Assembly (NCBI GenBank): GCA_036270095.1
Contig: DATBDE010000148.1
Span: 1 to 58,950 of the forward strand
Direction of reading: 5' to 3'
DNA: 58,950 bases
DNA from: DATBDE01 sp036270095
GTDB lineage: Bacteria; Actinomycetota; Thermoleophilia; Solirubrobacterales; Solirubrobacteraceae
A program made the position numbers and the translations under genes. Each line of letters starts with the position of its first letter. The stretch's first letter is position 1. Of the stretch, positions 1 to 8,579 are shown piece by piece. The notes under the pieces were generated by a model. The model saw only the letters and a program-made list of their open reading frames with translations, did not search any database and was not told where the DNA came from.

Positions 1-902
1 CGGACGAGCTCGCCGTCGGCGAGCCGGTAGTTGCGGATCCCCATCGCGTAGCGGCAGCCGCCGCAGCGCAGGATTCCAGCGAGCAGCGCCCGATCATCGG
101 CCCGCGACGTAACACCAACGCCGCTGCGCTGCGCTCGCTGCCAGGTCGCACGGCCGACGAGCGGCTGGTGGGCGTTCTCGTTGCGGTACTGACCGTGCGA
201 GGCGACTCCGAGATAGACGTCGCTGCGAATGATGTCTCGCAGGGCTCGCAGGGACCAATGCGGACGCCCGAACCCGGCCGTCACGGCGCCTTGGGCCTCC
301 ATCCAGCGCGACATCTCGGTCCAGCCGCGCCCGCCCGAGCGGCGGGCATACAGTTCGGCAACGAGGGGCGCGGTATCGGGGTTGGGCTCGAGCCGGCCGT
401 CGCTGGCGCGCCGGTAGCCGAATGGCGGTGTGGCGCAGGGGTGGATACCCCGCGCGACTGCGCGCGCCCGGGCGTCCTCCCAGTTGGAACGGACGCGATC
501 GAGCTCGAACTCGGCGAGCGAGAGCATGATGCGCAGGACGAGCCGCCCGGTGTCGGTGGCGATGTCGAACCCGTCCGCGACCGAGGCAAACGTCCCGCCG
601 GCCTTCTGGATACGGTCGATCTGCTGGACGCCATCGACGAGCGTGCGGCCGAACCGGTCGAGTCTGGCTACCACGATCCCGTCGGTGTGGCCGCCCTCCA
701 CGCGTTCGATGGCTTTGGTCAGCTTGGGCCGGTCGGCGCGTGCGCCGGACTCGTCGAGCTCCTCATGTACGGCGATGAGTTGGTGTCCGTATGCCGCCGC
801 CCATGCCGTGATTCGGTCGCGTTGGCTAGCCGGACTGATGAAGCTCTCGCCGCCGCGTCCGCGAACCTGCGAAACACGCACATAGCCGTCAAGTCGAGCC
901 AT
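1..902 (-). CDS. Large serine recombinase/integrase, 3' end off the window
   Basis: This reads leftwards from ATG at 902 and stays open to base 1, so about 300 residues are visible. The N-terminal resolvase domain carries YVRVS, with the presumed nucleophile Ser11, followed by ARLDRFGRT and LAEFELDRVR, all classic serine-recombinase blocks. A recombinase domain follows (GIHPCATPPFGYRR, later RDIIRSDVYLG), and the zinc ribbon begins with CGGC at the window edge. This is the large serine integrase architecture, not a small resolvase. Such enzymes integrate phages and integrative elements at specific sites. The start codon lies about 15-25 bases from where the sigma-gene homology stops, as expected for an integrase gene beside its attachment site. 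The C-terminus and the rest of the element lie outside the window. Confidence 0.9.
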   Translation of the reverse strand, partial: MARLDGYVRVSQVRGRGGESFISPASQRDRITAWAAAYGHQLIAVHEELDESGARADRPKLTKAIERVEGGHTDGIVVARLDRFGRTLVDGVQQIDRIQKAGGTFASVADGFDIATDTGRLVLRIMLSLAEFELDRVRSNWEDARARAVARGIHPCATPPFGYRRASDGRLEPNPDTAPLVAELYARRSGGRGWTEMSRWMEAQGAVTAGFGRPHWSLRALRDIIRSDVYLGVASHGQYRNENAHQPLVGRATWQRAQRSGVGVTSRADDRALLAGILRCGGCRYAMGIRNYRLADGELV

Positions 903-1112
903 TGTGCGGATAGTACGCCATATCACCGTCCGCAGCCACGACAGCGCCGTGGCGGGGTGCACGCACTCGGACCGCCGCAGCAGGATCTCGAACGCCCGCT
1001 GCACGGCGTCGTCGGCGTCGGACGCGCACAGCGAGTGCCGGCGGGCCAGGCGGACGAGCCCGGGGCGGGCGTCGCGCAGGCGGTACAGCGGCGAGACGGC
1101 CGGTGTGTTCAC
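903..1112 (-). pseudogene. 5' remnant of an RNA polymerase sigma-70-type factor
   Basis: From GTG at 1112 the minus strand encodes about 65 residues resembling sigma-70 region 2. Key blocks are RDARPGLVRLARR, DADDAVQRAFEILLRR and ALSWLRTV. The homology stops after WLRTV, near 915-926. The same frame continues without a stop into the serine recombinase at 902, so helices of region 2 and all of region 4 are missing. The simplest reading is that an integrative element inserted inside this gene. An in-frame stop lies upstream near 1140, and the start is chosen because it directly precedes the conserved part. The family call rests on motif pattern only. Confidence 0.7.
915..926. other. Probable attachment-site junction (host sigma gene / integrated element)
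   Basis: Sigma-factor homology ends here and the recombinase leader begins. The position is inferred from where protein similarity is lost; the core dinucleotide and the other half-site lie outside the window. Confidence 0.4.
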
Positions 1113-1186
1113 GCCACCCAAAGCCGCGGGCGGCTGATCTCACCCCCCGGACATCGGCCCGGATAGAGCGAGTGCCGTGGCGCGGC

Positions 1187-2504
1187 TCAGCGCGCCGTCT
1201 GCGACGACAGGTGGTTGTGGACGAGCGCGACGGCCATCGCCCCCTCGCCCACCGCCGAGGCGACGCGCTTGATCGAGCCGTGGCCCACGTCGCCGGCCAC
1301 GAAGACGCCCGGCACGCTCGATTCAAGCAAGCCGGGCTCGCGTTCGAGCGACCACTGTCCCGGGCCACGCCCTCGCGGCAGATCCGGACCGGTGACCAGA
1401 ACGCCGCGCCCGTCGACGTCGAGCCAGTTCGCCACCGTCGCGATCAGCGGATCACCACCGATCAAGAGAAACAGGCCGTCGACGTCGCCGCCGGGACCGG
1501 AGACCTCGATCTCGGACAGGTGAGGTGACCCGCCAGCGCGAATGAGCCGGGTGTTCGTGCGGACGCTGATCCGAGCATTTGCCTCAACCCGCCCGACCAG
1601 ATATTGGGACATCCGGCGGGAGATCGACCCCCCCGGATCAGCATCGTCACCCGCGCTGCCGTGCCGGCGAAGTGCAGCGCCGCCTGGCCGGCTGAGTTGG
1701 CACCGCCGATGATCGCCACGCTGGCGTCGCGATACTCGTCAGCCTCGCCTGGCGCCGCTCCGTAGTAGACGCCGCTTCCAACCAACGCCTCGACGCCAGG
1801 CGCGTCGAGACGGCGGTAGCGAACCACGGAGGCGATGATCCCGGAGCGTGCACTGACGGTGGCACCGCCCGTGAGCTCGACCTCGATCAGCCCGTCATCT
1901 CTGGCGCGGCTGCCCACCAGGTTGACACCGATCAGAAACTCGGCGCCGAAGCGAAGCCCCTGCCGATACGCGTTCTCTGCCAGCTCGCAGCCGCTGATCC
2001 CGTCGGCGAAGCCGGGATAGTTCTCGATCCTCGAGCTCGTGCCGGCCTGGCCGCCCGGAGCCATCCGCTCGGCGACCAGCACGTTGAGACCCTCCGAGGC
2101 CGCATAGACCGCCGCAGTAAGTCCGGCCGGCCCGGCGCCGAGGACAGAAAGGTCGTACTCCTCGCGCTGCGGGTGGCAAGGGAGGCCCGCCCGACGCGCG
2201 AGCTCGGTCAGCCACGACGCGGAGGCGATGCAGTCCGCGACCGCCGAGGCTCGGACCTGTCCCGGATAAGGCTCGACGTAGGTCGGCGGGCCGTCGAGCG
2301 TCTCGCCGTTGGCGAAGAGGGCGACCGGCAACGGCCTTTCTGCGATCGGTCCGTCGCTCAGCAGTCGTCCGACGGGGTCCTCGTCGAGGTCAATCCAGCG
2401 AGGCGAAACGCCGTTTCGCTCAAGCAGTTCGCGGGCGGCCTGGGCGGCAGCCAAACGCGGCGCCCGACCAGCGACACGGGCGCCAGATGATCCCCTTGGG
2501 CCAT
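1187..2504 (-). pseudogene. Thioredoxin-reductase-like FAD/NAD(P) oxidoreductase, two frameshifts
   Basis: Three frames join into one protein. Bases 2504 to about 2460 give an N-terminus with APVSLVGR. Bases about 2455 to 1630 give an FAD loop (LGAGPAGLTAAVYA), APGGQAGTSSRIENYPGF and an NAD(P) loop (IGGANSAGQAA). Bases about 1620 to 1187 give MSQYLV, PGVFVAGDV and AVGEGAMAVALVH. One shift lies in a run of seven C at 1628-1634, where one extra base restores RGGSISRRMSQY. The other is near 2455-2465. The usual redox CxxC between the two nucleotide domains is absent, as in the response-regulator-fused relatives that share a GGNSAGQAA-type motif. The gene is either decayed or carries sequencing errors. 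It ends 75 bases upstream of the sigma remnant. Confidence 0.75.
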
Positions 2505-2515
2505 CGACCTAGCTC

Positions 2516-3919
2516 TTAAGCCGGGCGGGTCGCGACCCCGCGGGCTCCCGCGGCCTCTCGTAGTGCTTGGATGAGCTCGGCGAGCGTCGCCTCGTTGGTG
2601 TCGGGTGCCGTGACCACGAGCCGCAGGTAGCGCTCGCCCGCGATCGTCGTCGAGCCGAAGTGGAGTCGGCCATTGGCCATGAGCCGGTCGAGGAGTGCCA
2701 GCTGGTCGCCGTGCCCGACCCGGAAGCAGACGATGTTGCTCTCCGGAGCGTAGGGGCAGCTGACGCCGGGCTCGCCGGACAGCGCCTCGTGGAACCGGAG
2801 CGCGAGGTCGTAGCGCGAGGCGACATAGTCGCCGAGCCCCAGCTCGCCGGCCCAGGCCAGCGACAGGAAGAGTTTGAGTCCCAGCGTCGTCTTGGTCGTC
2901 TCCAGGGCGCGGTCGAGCAGGTCAAACCCGACCGCTTCGCGGCCGTCGAAGACGTAGTCGCCTGTCTGCTGGAACGCTCCGGGCAGGTCCTCGTCGCGCC
3001 GGACGAGCACGGCCGCGCAGAGGCCCGACGTGCGCAGCATCTTGTGCGCGTCCCAGACGACGGAGTCCGCCCGCTCGATGCCGGCGAGCAGATGGCGGTG
3101 ACGCTCGGAGAGCAACGCCGAGCCGCCGTGCGCTGCGTCGACGTGCAGCCAGATCCCGTGTTCGGCGCAGAACGCGCCGATCCCGCTCAGGTCGTCGTGT
3201 AGGCCCGTGCTCGTCGCGGGCGCGACCGCCACCAGCGCCATGGGCCGTCGACCGGCGGCGGCGCAGCGGTCGAGCCCGGCGGCCAGCCCGTCGGGTCGTA
3301 TGCGCTCGAGCTCATCGACGTCCAGCTCGACCACGGCGTCCTCGCCGAGGCCGAGGATCGCGGCGGCTCGCCGCACCGAGTAATGCACCGACGGCGGCGC
3401 GAGCAGTGCGAGGTCGCCCGGCACGCCATGGCGCCAGGCGTCCGGAGCCGCCCGGGCGCGAGCGGCGAGCAGCGCCGTCAGGTTCGCGAGCGACCCGCCA
3501 TGCGTCAGGACACCGCCGCCGACCTGGCGATCGAAGCCGACCTTCTCGAGCATCCAGCGCACCACTTCGCGCTCGATGGTCGCCCCGGCCGCGCCCATCT
3601 CGTACTTCGCCATCGGGTTGTTGGTTGCCCCGTGGATGAGGTCGGCCACGGCGTGCCCCGTCGAGGGAACCGCCACCTGGTGGGCCAGGGAGCCGGGGTG
3701 GTGAAGCCGCACGGTCGCGTCGAGGTAGCGCGGCAGCCACTCCGCGAGCGCCTCGTGTCCCATCCCGCCATGGCGGATCCAGCGGTCCAGCTCGAGCTCG
3801 GTGGCGAGGACGTCGGGGTCGGGCTGGGTCGTGACCGGCCCACGCCCTTCGCGCGCCTGCGCGACGTAATCCGCGACGGTCTCGACCGCGGCGGAGGCGG
3901 AAATCGCGTAGTCGTCCAT
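2516..3919 (-). CDS. PLP-dependent group II amino-acid decarboxylase
   Basis: A 467-residue fold-type I PLP enzyme of the aromatic-L-amino-acid/glutamate/diaminobutyrate decarboxylase family. It shows a THGGSLANLTAL cofactor-phosphate loop, HVDAAHGG with the PLP-contacting Asp, and WDAHKML with the expected Schiff-base Lys. The family removes the carboxyl group from an amino acid to give an amine; the substrate cannot be read from sequence. The ATG at 3919 gives the usual N-terminal length; an open frame upstream looks non-coding. A CATACT box at 3926-3931 (minus strand) lies 6 bases from the start. The gene ends 11 bases before the frameshifted reductase and may be co-transcribed with it. 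Confidence 0.88.
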   Translation of the reverse strand: MDDYAISASAAVETVADYVAQAREGRGPVTTQPDPDVLATELELDRWIRHGGMGHEALAEWLPRYLDATVRLHHPGSLAHQVAVPSTGHAVADLIHGATNNPMAKYEMGAAGATIEREVVRWMLEKVGFDRQVGGGVLTHGGSLANLTALLAARARAAPDAWRHGVPGDLALLAPPSVHYSVRRAAAILGLGEDAVVELDVDELERIRPDGLAAGLDRCAAAGRRPMALVAVAPATSTGLHDDLSGIGAFCAEHGIWLHVDAAHGGSALLSERHRHLLAGIERADSVVWDAHKMLRTSGLCAAVLVRRDEDLPGAFQQTGDYVFDGREAVGFDLLDRALETTKTTLGLKLFLSLAWAGELGLGDYVASRYDLALRFHEALSGEPGVSCPYAPESNIVCFRVGHGDQLALLDRLMANGRLHFGSTTIAGERYLRLVVTAPDTNEATLAELIQALREAAGARGVATRPA

Positions 3920-4092
3920 GGCGGCAGTATGCGCTCCCAGTGGCGGGCTGCGCGGAGCTGGGGCTCGCCGAACGAGCCCACCGCGCCGAACCGCGAGGCG
4001 GTGGGCGCGGACCGCTTCGACGTGGTCTTCGCCGCCGGGCTCGCGCCGCAGTCCGGACGATGTCGTCCAAGCCGCCCGGGCGCCGTCGGCCA

Positions 4093-4341
4093 TCAGCGGC
4101 CCTGCCGGTGCCGGTCCAGCAGCCCGAGCGTCGCGAAGCCCAACAGGCAGACCAGGCTCACGGTCCCCACGGCGATCCCGACGGGGACCCACCCCACGTA
4201 ACGGTCGATCAGCGACACCACGCTGATCACGACCCCCACCGCCAGCGCGATCAGCCCGGCCCCCACCACCACGGCCAGCACGTCGAGACGGCGCGGCGGC
4301 CGGGGCGAGCCTGGTGTCGCGAGCTGACGCATGGGCTCCAT
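4093..4341 (-). CDS. Small two-helix membrane protein
   Basis: About 82 residues from ATG 4341, with two hydrophobic segments (LDVLAVVVGAGLIALAVGVV and WVPVGIAVGTVSLVCLLGF) and a basic tail. No family is recognised. The frame stays open upstream to about 4500, so the start could be earlier; GTG 4359 is another option. It is divergent from the hypothetical gene at 4457. Confidence 0.5.
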   Translation of the reverse strand: MEPMRQLATPGSPRPPRRLDVLAVVVGAGLIALAVGVVISVVSLIDRYVGWVPVGIAVGTVSLVCLLGFATLGLLDRHRQGR

Positions 4342-4456
4342 AAGAGCTTCGGCCACACGGGCGATTTCCTCAAGTTGTGCGCAGGTTGATTTGCCGTCCG
4401 CACCACCGCCTACCGTGCGGCGTGTTCCGGCCACCCTCGAGCACACGTGAGATCTG

Positions 4457-4912
4457 ATGCCCTTGTGCTTCATCGAGCCCCGTGACGCCATCCGCGTCAT
4501 CGCCGAGTCCGTCGGTCGCGAGGCCCGAAGGCAGCTGCTCGGCGAGCTCGTCCGTGCCTGGGTCGACGAGATCCCCGAGCCCGACCTGGAATCGCACTAT
4601 GCCAAGGCGGTCGCGGACCTCGACGAGCACGACCTGAACATGCTCGCGGCCTGGCACGCCTCCCTGGAGGTGGGCCAGCCCATCGCCAACCGCGAGTTCC
4701 TCGTGCGCGTGTTCCCGTCGCTGGGCGAGAACCGCCGCGAGGCGCTGCGCATCGCCGCCGGCTTCCGCGGCGAGGAGGCGTTCGAGTCCGGGGTCGCCGA
4801 GGAGGAGACGATGGAGACCGTCCTGCCCTGGCTGTCGCGCGAGCGCTGCGACGAGCTCGCGGCCGAGTGCCTCGAGCTCTACTGCTGGGACCGGCTCGGG
4901 ACGTCCAATTAG
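4457..4912 (+). CDS. Hypothetical acidic soluble protein
   Basis: 151 residues, strongly acidic and helical, with no signal peptide or membrane segment. It contains a regular run of charged residues (AKAVADLDEHDLNML, ERCDELAAECLELY). No family is recognised. The coding pattern is good and the start is the first ATG. The next gene starts 43 bases downstream on the same strand, so the two may be linked. Confidence 0.6.
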   Translation: MPLCFIEPRDAIRVIAESVGREARRQLLGELVRAWVDEIPEPDLESHYAKAVADLDEHDLNMLAAWHASLEVGQPIANREFLVRVFPSLGENRREALRIAAGFRGEEAFESGVAEEETMETVLPWLSRERCDELAAECLELYCWDRLGTSN

Positions 4913-4955
4913 CGCCGAGCGCGACGCGGAGGAACAGGAGCGGCAGACTCGCCGC

Positions 4956-5369
4956 ATGGGGGAGCTGCTGCAGGAAATCCGGGTTGCCCAGACCGGCACG
5001 CAAATCCTCTTCGCCTTCCTGCTCGGCGTCCCGTTCACTCAGCGCTTCGAGCAGATCACCTCGTTCCAGCGCACCGTGTACTACGCGACCCTGCTGTCGG
5101 CTGCGGTCGCGTCGGTCTTCCTCATCGCGCCGAGCGCCTACCACCGCATCCTGTTTCGCCAGAAGGAGCGCCCGTTCCTGATCGAGGCCGCCAACCGCCT
5201 GACCCTCGTCGGGCTGACCTTCGTGGCGCTGGCCATGGTCGGCGTGATCCTGCTCATCAGCGACCTGCTCTACGGCAAGACCGCGACGACGATCGCCACC
5301 ACCGCCATCGTGGGGCTGTTCGCGATCGTCTGGTACATCGTGCCGCTGATGCGCCGCGTGCGCGACTAG
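4956..5369 (+). CDS. DUF6328-type four-helix membrane protein
   Basis: 137 residues with four hydrophobic segments. It has the typical opening ELLQEIRVAQTGTQILFAFLLGVPF of the DUF6328 family, whose members are sometimes labelled sodium:proton antiporter without direct proof. The residues translated just before the ATG (AERDAEEQERQTRR) look like the acidic N-terminal extension seen in relatives. No ATG, GTG or TTG precedes them in frame, so either the protein is shorter here or it uses ATT at 4908. Function is unknown. Confidence 0.75.
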   Translation: MGELLQEIRVAQTGTQILFAFLLGVPFTQRFEQITSFQRTVYYATLLSAAVASVFLIAPSAYHRILFRQKERPFLIEAANRLTLVGLTFVALAMVGVILLISDLLYGKTATTIATTAIVGLFAIVWYIVPLMRRVRD

Positions 5370-5374
5370 CTGAG

Positions 5375-6580
5375 CTAGGCCCAGCCGTCGCGCCCGGCCG
5401 CCAGCGCCAGCGCGCAGAAGTCCTCGGTCGCGCCCAGGCGCCCGAGCAGCGCCGCCAGTTGGACGAGCATGCGCAGCGGCCACAGGTCGGCCGGCTCTGC
5501 GGTCAGGCGCTCGGTGAGCGGCAGCGCGCGCGCGACGGCGGCGAGCGCGCGGTCGATCACGTCAGAGACCGCGGCGGCATCGAACCGCACCGGCCCCCGC
5601 AGGATGTCGCCGATCAGCTCGTCAAGCAGGTCGTAGGCGTCGCTGGCCGCCTCGGCCGGGAGCAGCGCGAGGCCCTGCACCGTCGCGACGAAGCCGGTGC
5701 GATCGCTCGCGCGCAGGGCGCCCAGCGCCTCCAGCCCGCGCTCCGCCCGCGCCCGGTCGACCGCGCGCGCGGCGCCCACCCCGAGCAGCCCAATCCCGTC
5801 GCCGAGCAGCACCACGTTCTCGGCCCGCGGGTCGGCGGGAGCCAGCGCGACCGCCCGCGGCGCGCCCAGCGTGAACGCGATCAGCGCCCGCGCGACCGCG
5901 CCCGGATCGTCGGGCGGGCGCGAGGCCAGCGTCGGCCCGTCGAGCAGGTCGCACACGAGCACCCCCGGCGCCGAGAGGTCGGACACCACGGCGGGCACGG
6001 TCACGCCGTCCAGCCGCCGGCTGGCCCGCGCAAGCCGCTGCTGGGTCGCGCCGGCGTGCTCGAGGTCGAGGTCGTCGAGCACGCGCTCGCGCGCCTCGCG
6101 CAGCAGCGCCCCCACGTCGAGCGATCCGAACACCCGCCCGAGCGGCGGCCCGAGCGCATCCAGCAGCCCGAGGTCCGAGCGCACCGCGCCGTCCAACCCG
6201 GGCCGGCGCACCTTGACCGCCACCGCCCGCCCGTCGAGCTCGCCCCGGTGTACCTGGGCCGTCGCGGTGACCGCCAGCGCCTCGGGCTCCAGCGCGTCGA
6301 GCACCCGATCCGGCCGCTCGTCCCAGGCCGAGTGCAGCGCGCGCTCGACCCGGCCGGCGGCCAGCGGCTCGCCCGTCGCCTCCAGCGCCGTGTCGAGCTC
6401 GCGCCCCACCCGCGACCGCCAGCGCGGCGGGATCGCCTCGAGGTCGACGACCCCGCGCAGCCGCGCCAACGCCACCGGCCCCGACGACGACTGCCGCACG
6501 AGCGCCAACGCCGCGTCGACCAGCGCTCGCACGACGACGGGCAGCGCGGGCGACGCGACCCCCGGCCGCTCAGCCGGCAA
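5375..6580 (-). CDS. UbiB/AarF (ABC1) family kinase-like protein, degenerate
   Basis: About 401 residues of the atypical ABC1/ADCK kinase fold, with AVKVRRPGLD (ATP-binding Lys region) and ADPRAENVVLLGDG where the family has DPHPGN. The His, Pro and Gly of that catalytic/metal motif are replaced, so activity is doubtful. TTG 6580 is chosen because GAGG precedes it by 6 bases and the overlap with the upstream HAD gene (11 bases) is typical of coupled translation. Family members act in quinone or lipid metabolism at the membrane; the role here is unknown. It is the last gene of an operon starting with FxsA at 8538. Confidence 0.75.
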   Translation of the reverse strand: MPAERPGVASPALPVVVRALVDAALALVRQSSSGPVALARLRGVVDLEAIPPRWRSRVGRELDTALEATGEPLAAGRVERALHSAWDERPDRVLDALEPEALAVTATAQVHRGELDGRAVAVKVRRPGLDGAVRSDLGLLDALGPPLGRVFGSLDVGALLREARERVLDDLDLEHAGATQQRLARASRRLDGVTVPAVVSDLSAPGVLVCDLLDGPTLASRPPDDPGAVARALIAFTLGAPRAVALAPADPRAENVVLLGDGIGLLGVGAARAVDRARAERGLEALGALRASDRTGFVATVQGLALLPAEAASDAYDLLDELIGDILRGPVRFDAAAVSDVIDRALAAVARALPLTERLTAEPADLWPLRMLVQLAALLGRLGATEDFCALALAAGRDGWA

Positions 6581-7208
6581 GCGCTGCCTCGACCTCCGCG
6601 ATCGCCTGATCGGTGTCGCGGAACCACACCGCGTGCATGCCCAGCGCGGCGGCGGTCGTGCAGTTGACCTCGATGTCGTCGATGAACACGCACGCCGCTG
6701 CTGGCAGACCAAGGCGCTGCAACGTGAGCTCATAGATCTCGGCGTCGGGCTTGCGCATGCCCACGAAGGCCGAGTCCACGACCAGCTCGAAGAGCTCGTC
6801 GACCGGCACCATCGGGCGCCAGCGCGCCTCCCACTCGCGCACGTTGTTCGTGAGCAGCACCAACCGGAACCCGCGCGCGTGCAGGTCGCGCAGGTAGGCG
6901 ACCATCTCGTCGTTGGTGGCCAGGTCGCGCCAGTAGGCGTCGGCGAGCCCGTGCAGGTGCACCTCGCGCCCGAGTTCCGCGCTGACCGCCTCGTCGAGCA
7001 GCTCGATGAAGCGCTGTTCGGAGAGCTCGCCCTTCTCGAGCTCGTAGAGCGGGTGGAAGCCCTGCTCGGAGGCGATGCGCGCCATCGCCTTGCCGAGCGC
7101 CTCCAGCGGCACGCCGGCGTCGCTCTGGAACCGGGCGAAGAAGCTCATGAGCGGCGCGGTGAGCACGCCGCCGAAGTCGGACACGACGGCCTTGATCGGC
7201 CCGGTCAC
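6570..7208 (-). CDS. HAD-superfamily hydrolase, epoxide-hydrolase-N / ACAD10-like
   Basis: 212 residues of HAD subfamily IA. Motif I is DFGGVLT near residues 11-17, with the second Asp replaced by Gly as in the soluble epoxide hydrolase N-terminal and ACAD10-type HADs. LLTNN is motif II, RKPDAEIYELTLQRLG is motif III, and FIDDIEVNCTTAAALGM is motif IV. It is predicted to be a cytosolic phosphatase acting on a small phosphate ester. GTG 7208 overlaps the preceding stop by 4 bases. ACAD10 fuses this HAD class to a kinase and an acyl-CoA dehydrogenase, and those two domains occur as separate genes at 16053-18793. Confidence 0.85.
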   Translation of the reverse strand: MTGPIKAVVSDFGGVLTAPLMSFFARFQSDAGVPLEALGKAMARIASEQGFHPLYELEKGELSEQRFIELLDEAVSAELGREVHLHGLADAYWRDLATNDEMVAYLRDLHARGFRLVLLTNNVREWEARWRPMVPVDELFELVVDSAFVGMRKPDAEIYELTLQRLGLPAAACVFIDDIEVNCTTAAALGMHAVWFRDTDQAIAEVEAALAG

Positions 7209-8068
7209 GCGCGCCGCAGCAGGTCGTAGCGGCCGGCGCCCTCGCGGCCCTCCATGCGGAAGCGGAAGAACGCGGTGTCGAGCCGCAGCGCGCCGAGCTC
7301 GAAGGTCGAGCCGCACACGACCTCGCCGGCCACGCGGTGCGGGTACTCGCTGTCCTCGCGCTCCCACAGCTCGAGGCCGGCCCGGCGCTGGCGCCCGGCG
7401 TCGTCGTAGGTGGTGCTCAGGCGCGCCTCGGAGAGCTGCTGTGGCCCGTCCTCGCCCAGCATCCAGGCGCTGACCGCGTCGGCGTCGTGGCCGCGCCCGT
7501 CCGCGCGGCGCACGGCCTGCAGACCCACGGCGAGGTCCTCGCCGATCCACGCCCCGATCGTCCGCACCGACTCCATGCGGTCCCAGTCGGCGACGCCCCA
7601 GGCGTGCGTGCGCTGGCCGAGGCCGTCGAGCGGACGCTCGCTGCCGCCGACGACGGCGGTGCCCTGCACGCGGCAGAGCTGGTCGTAGCCCTGCATGCCG
7701 CCGGCCTCCTCGAGCTCGATCGGCCCCGTCAGCGCGGTCAGGTGGACGTCGAAGCCGGCGCCCTCGGCGGTGAAGGCCACGCACCAGCCCGCCAGCGGCT
7801 CAAGCGTCTCCATCCGCACCCCGGCCTCCTCGAGCGCGGCCCAGTCCGGCCCCTGCACCTCGATCTGGCCCTGCGCCACCGCGCCGACGGGCCGGCCGCC
7901 CGCACACAGCACCGCGAGGGCGCTGGCCCGCGGTTCGGCGCCGGGGACGATGCCCAGGCGCGCGACCGCGTAGACGTCGGCGCCGGGGTCGCCGAACGCG
8001 ACCGTGACCGAGTCGGCAAAGCCCTCGCCCGCGGGCGTGCGGACGCGCTCGTCGTCGGCCGTGATCAC
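7205..8068 (-). CDS. Conserved hypothetical protein, beta-rich
   Basis: 287 residues, GTG start, no signal peptide. The sequence is rich in beta-strand patterns and aromatic residues (RTHAWGVADWDRMESVRTIGAWIG, TAFFRFRMEGREG), faintly recalling DUF7065-type or hydroxyneurosporene-synthase-like lipocalin folds. That resemblance is too weak to name a function. It overlaps FxsA upstream and the HAD gene downstream by 4 bases each, so it is part of one translationally coupled operon. Confidence 0.7.
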   Translation of the reverse strand: MITADDERVRTPAGEGFADSVTVAFGDPGADVYAVARLGIVPGAEPRASALAVLCAGGRPVGAVAQGQIEVQGPDWAALEEAGVRMETLEPLAGWCVAFTAEGAGFDVHLTALTGPIELEEAGGMQGYDQLCRVQGTAVVGGSERPLDGLGQRTHAWGVADWDRMESVRTIGAWIGEDLAVGLQAVRRADGRGHDADAVSAWMLGEDGPQQLSEARLSTTYDDAGRQRRAGLELWEREDSEYPHRVAGEVVCGSTFELGALRLDTAFFRFRMEGREGAGRYDLLRRA

Positions 8069-8538
8069 GGCGTGGGCAGGTGGGGAGGGTCGACCTCTTG
8101 CGCCGTGCCCTCGACGTCGTAGTCGCGGCGGGCGCCCGGGTCGGACGGCACGGCCCGACCGGCGACTGACACCACCAAGCGGCGGGCGTAGCGGCGCACG
8201 ATGATGCGCCGGAACAGCGCCCGGGTGGGCGGGAAGAGCAGCAGCAGGCCGATGACGTCGCTGATGAACCCGGGGGTGATCAGGAACGCGCCGCCAAAGA
8301 TGACCAGGCCGCCGTCAAGCACCTCGCGCGCGGGCGGCCGCCCGGCCGCGAGGGTCTCGTTGAAGCGGCGCCACGCGGCGCGGCCCTGGCCGCGCAGCAG
8401 CAGCGCGCCGAGGATCGAGTCCGCGATCAGGATCGCGAGCGTCCACCAGATGCCGACCGTCTCGCCGACCTGGACGATCAGGTAGATCTCCGCAATCGGG
8501 AGGACGATGAAGATGAGGAACAGGACCAAGAAGAACAC
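8065..8538 (-). CDS. fxsA: FxsA family membrane protein
   Basis: 157 residues with three to four hydrophobic segments and the FxsA signature: LPIAEIYLIVQVGETVG, then GALLLRGQGRAAWRRFNETLAAGR, then GAFLITPGFISDVIGLLLLFPPTR. FxsA is an inner-membrane protein whose loss sensitises E. coli to F-plasmid exclusion of phage T7; its housekeeping role is unknown. GTG 8538 has a TAGCCT element 10 bases upstream. It heads the operon FxsA - hypothetical - HAD - AarF. Confidence 0.88.
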   Translation of the reverse strand: MFFLVLFLIFIVLPIAEIYLIVQVGETVGIWWTLAILIADSILGALLLRGQGRAAWRRFNETLAAGRPPAREVLDGGLVIFGGAFLITPGFISDVIGLLLLFPPTRALFRRIIVRRYARRLVVSVAGRAVPSDPGARRDYDVEGTAQEVDPPHLPTP

Positions 8539-8548
8539 GCTTCCCCTA

Positions 8549-8554
8549 AGGCTA
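8549..8554 (-). promoter_or_regulatory. -10 element (TAGCCT) of fxsA
   Basis: TAGCCT on the minus strand, 10 bases before GTG 8538, with no Shine-Dalgarno between. Confidence 0.5.
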
Positions 8555-8566
8555 GAAGGCCGCGGC

Positions 8567-8572
8567 TAACAT
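8567..8572 (+). promoter_or_regulatory. -10 element (TAACAT) of the DUF59 gene
   Basis: TAACAT ends 7 bases before ATG 8580. It overlaps the alternative ATG at 8571, which argues for the 8580 start. Confidence 0.55.
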
Positions 8573-8579
8573 GAGCTCA

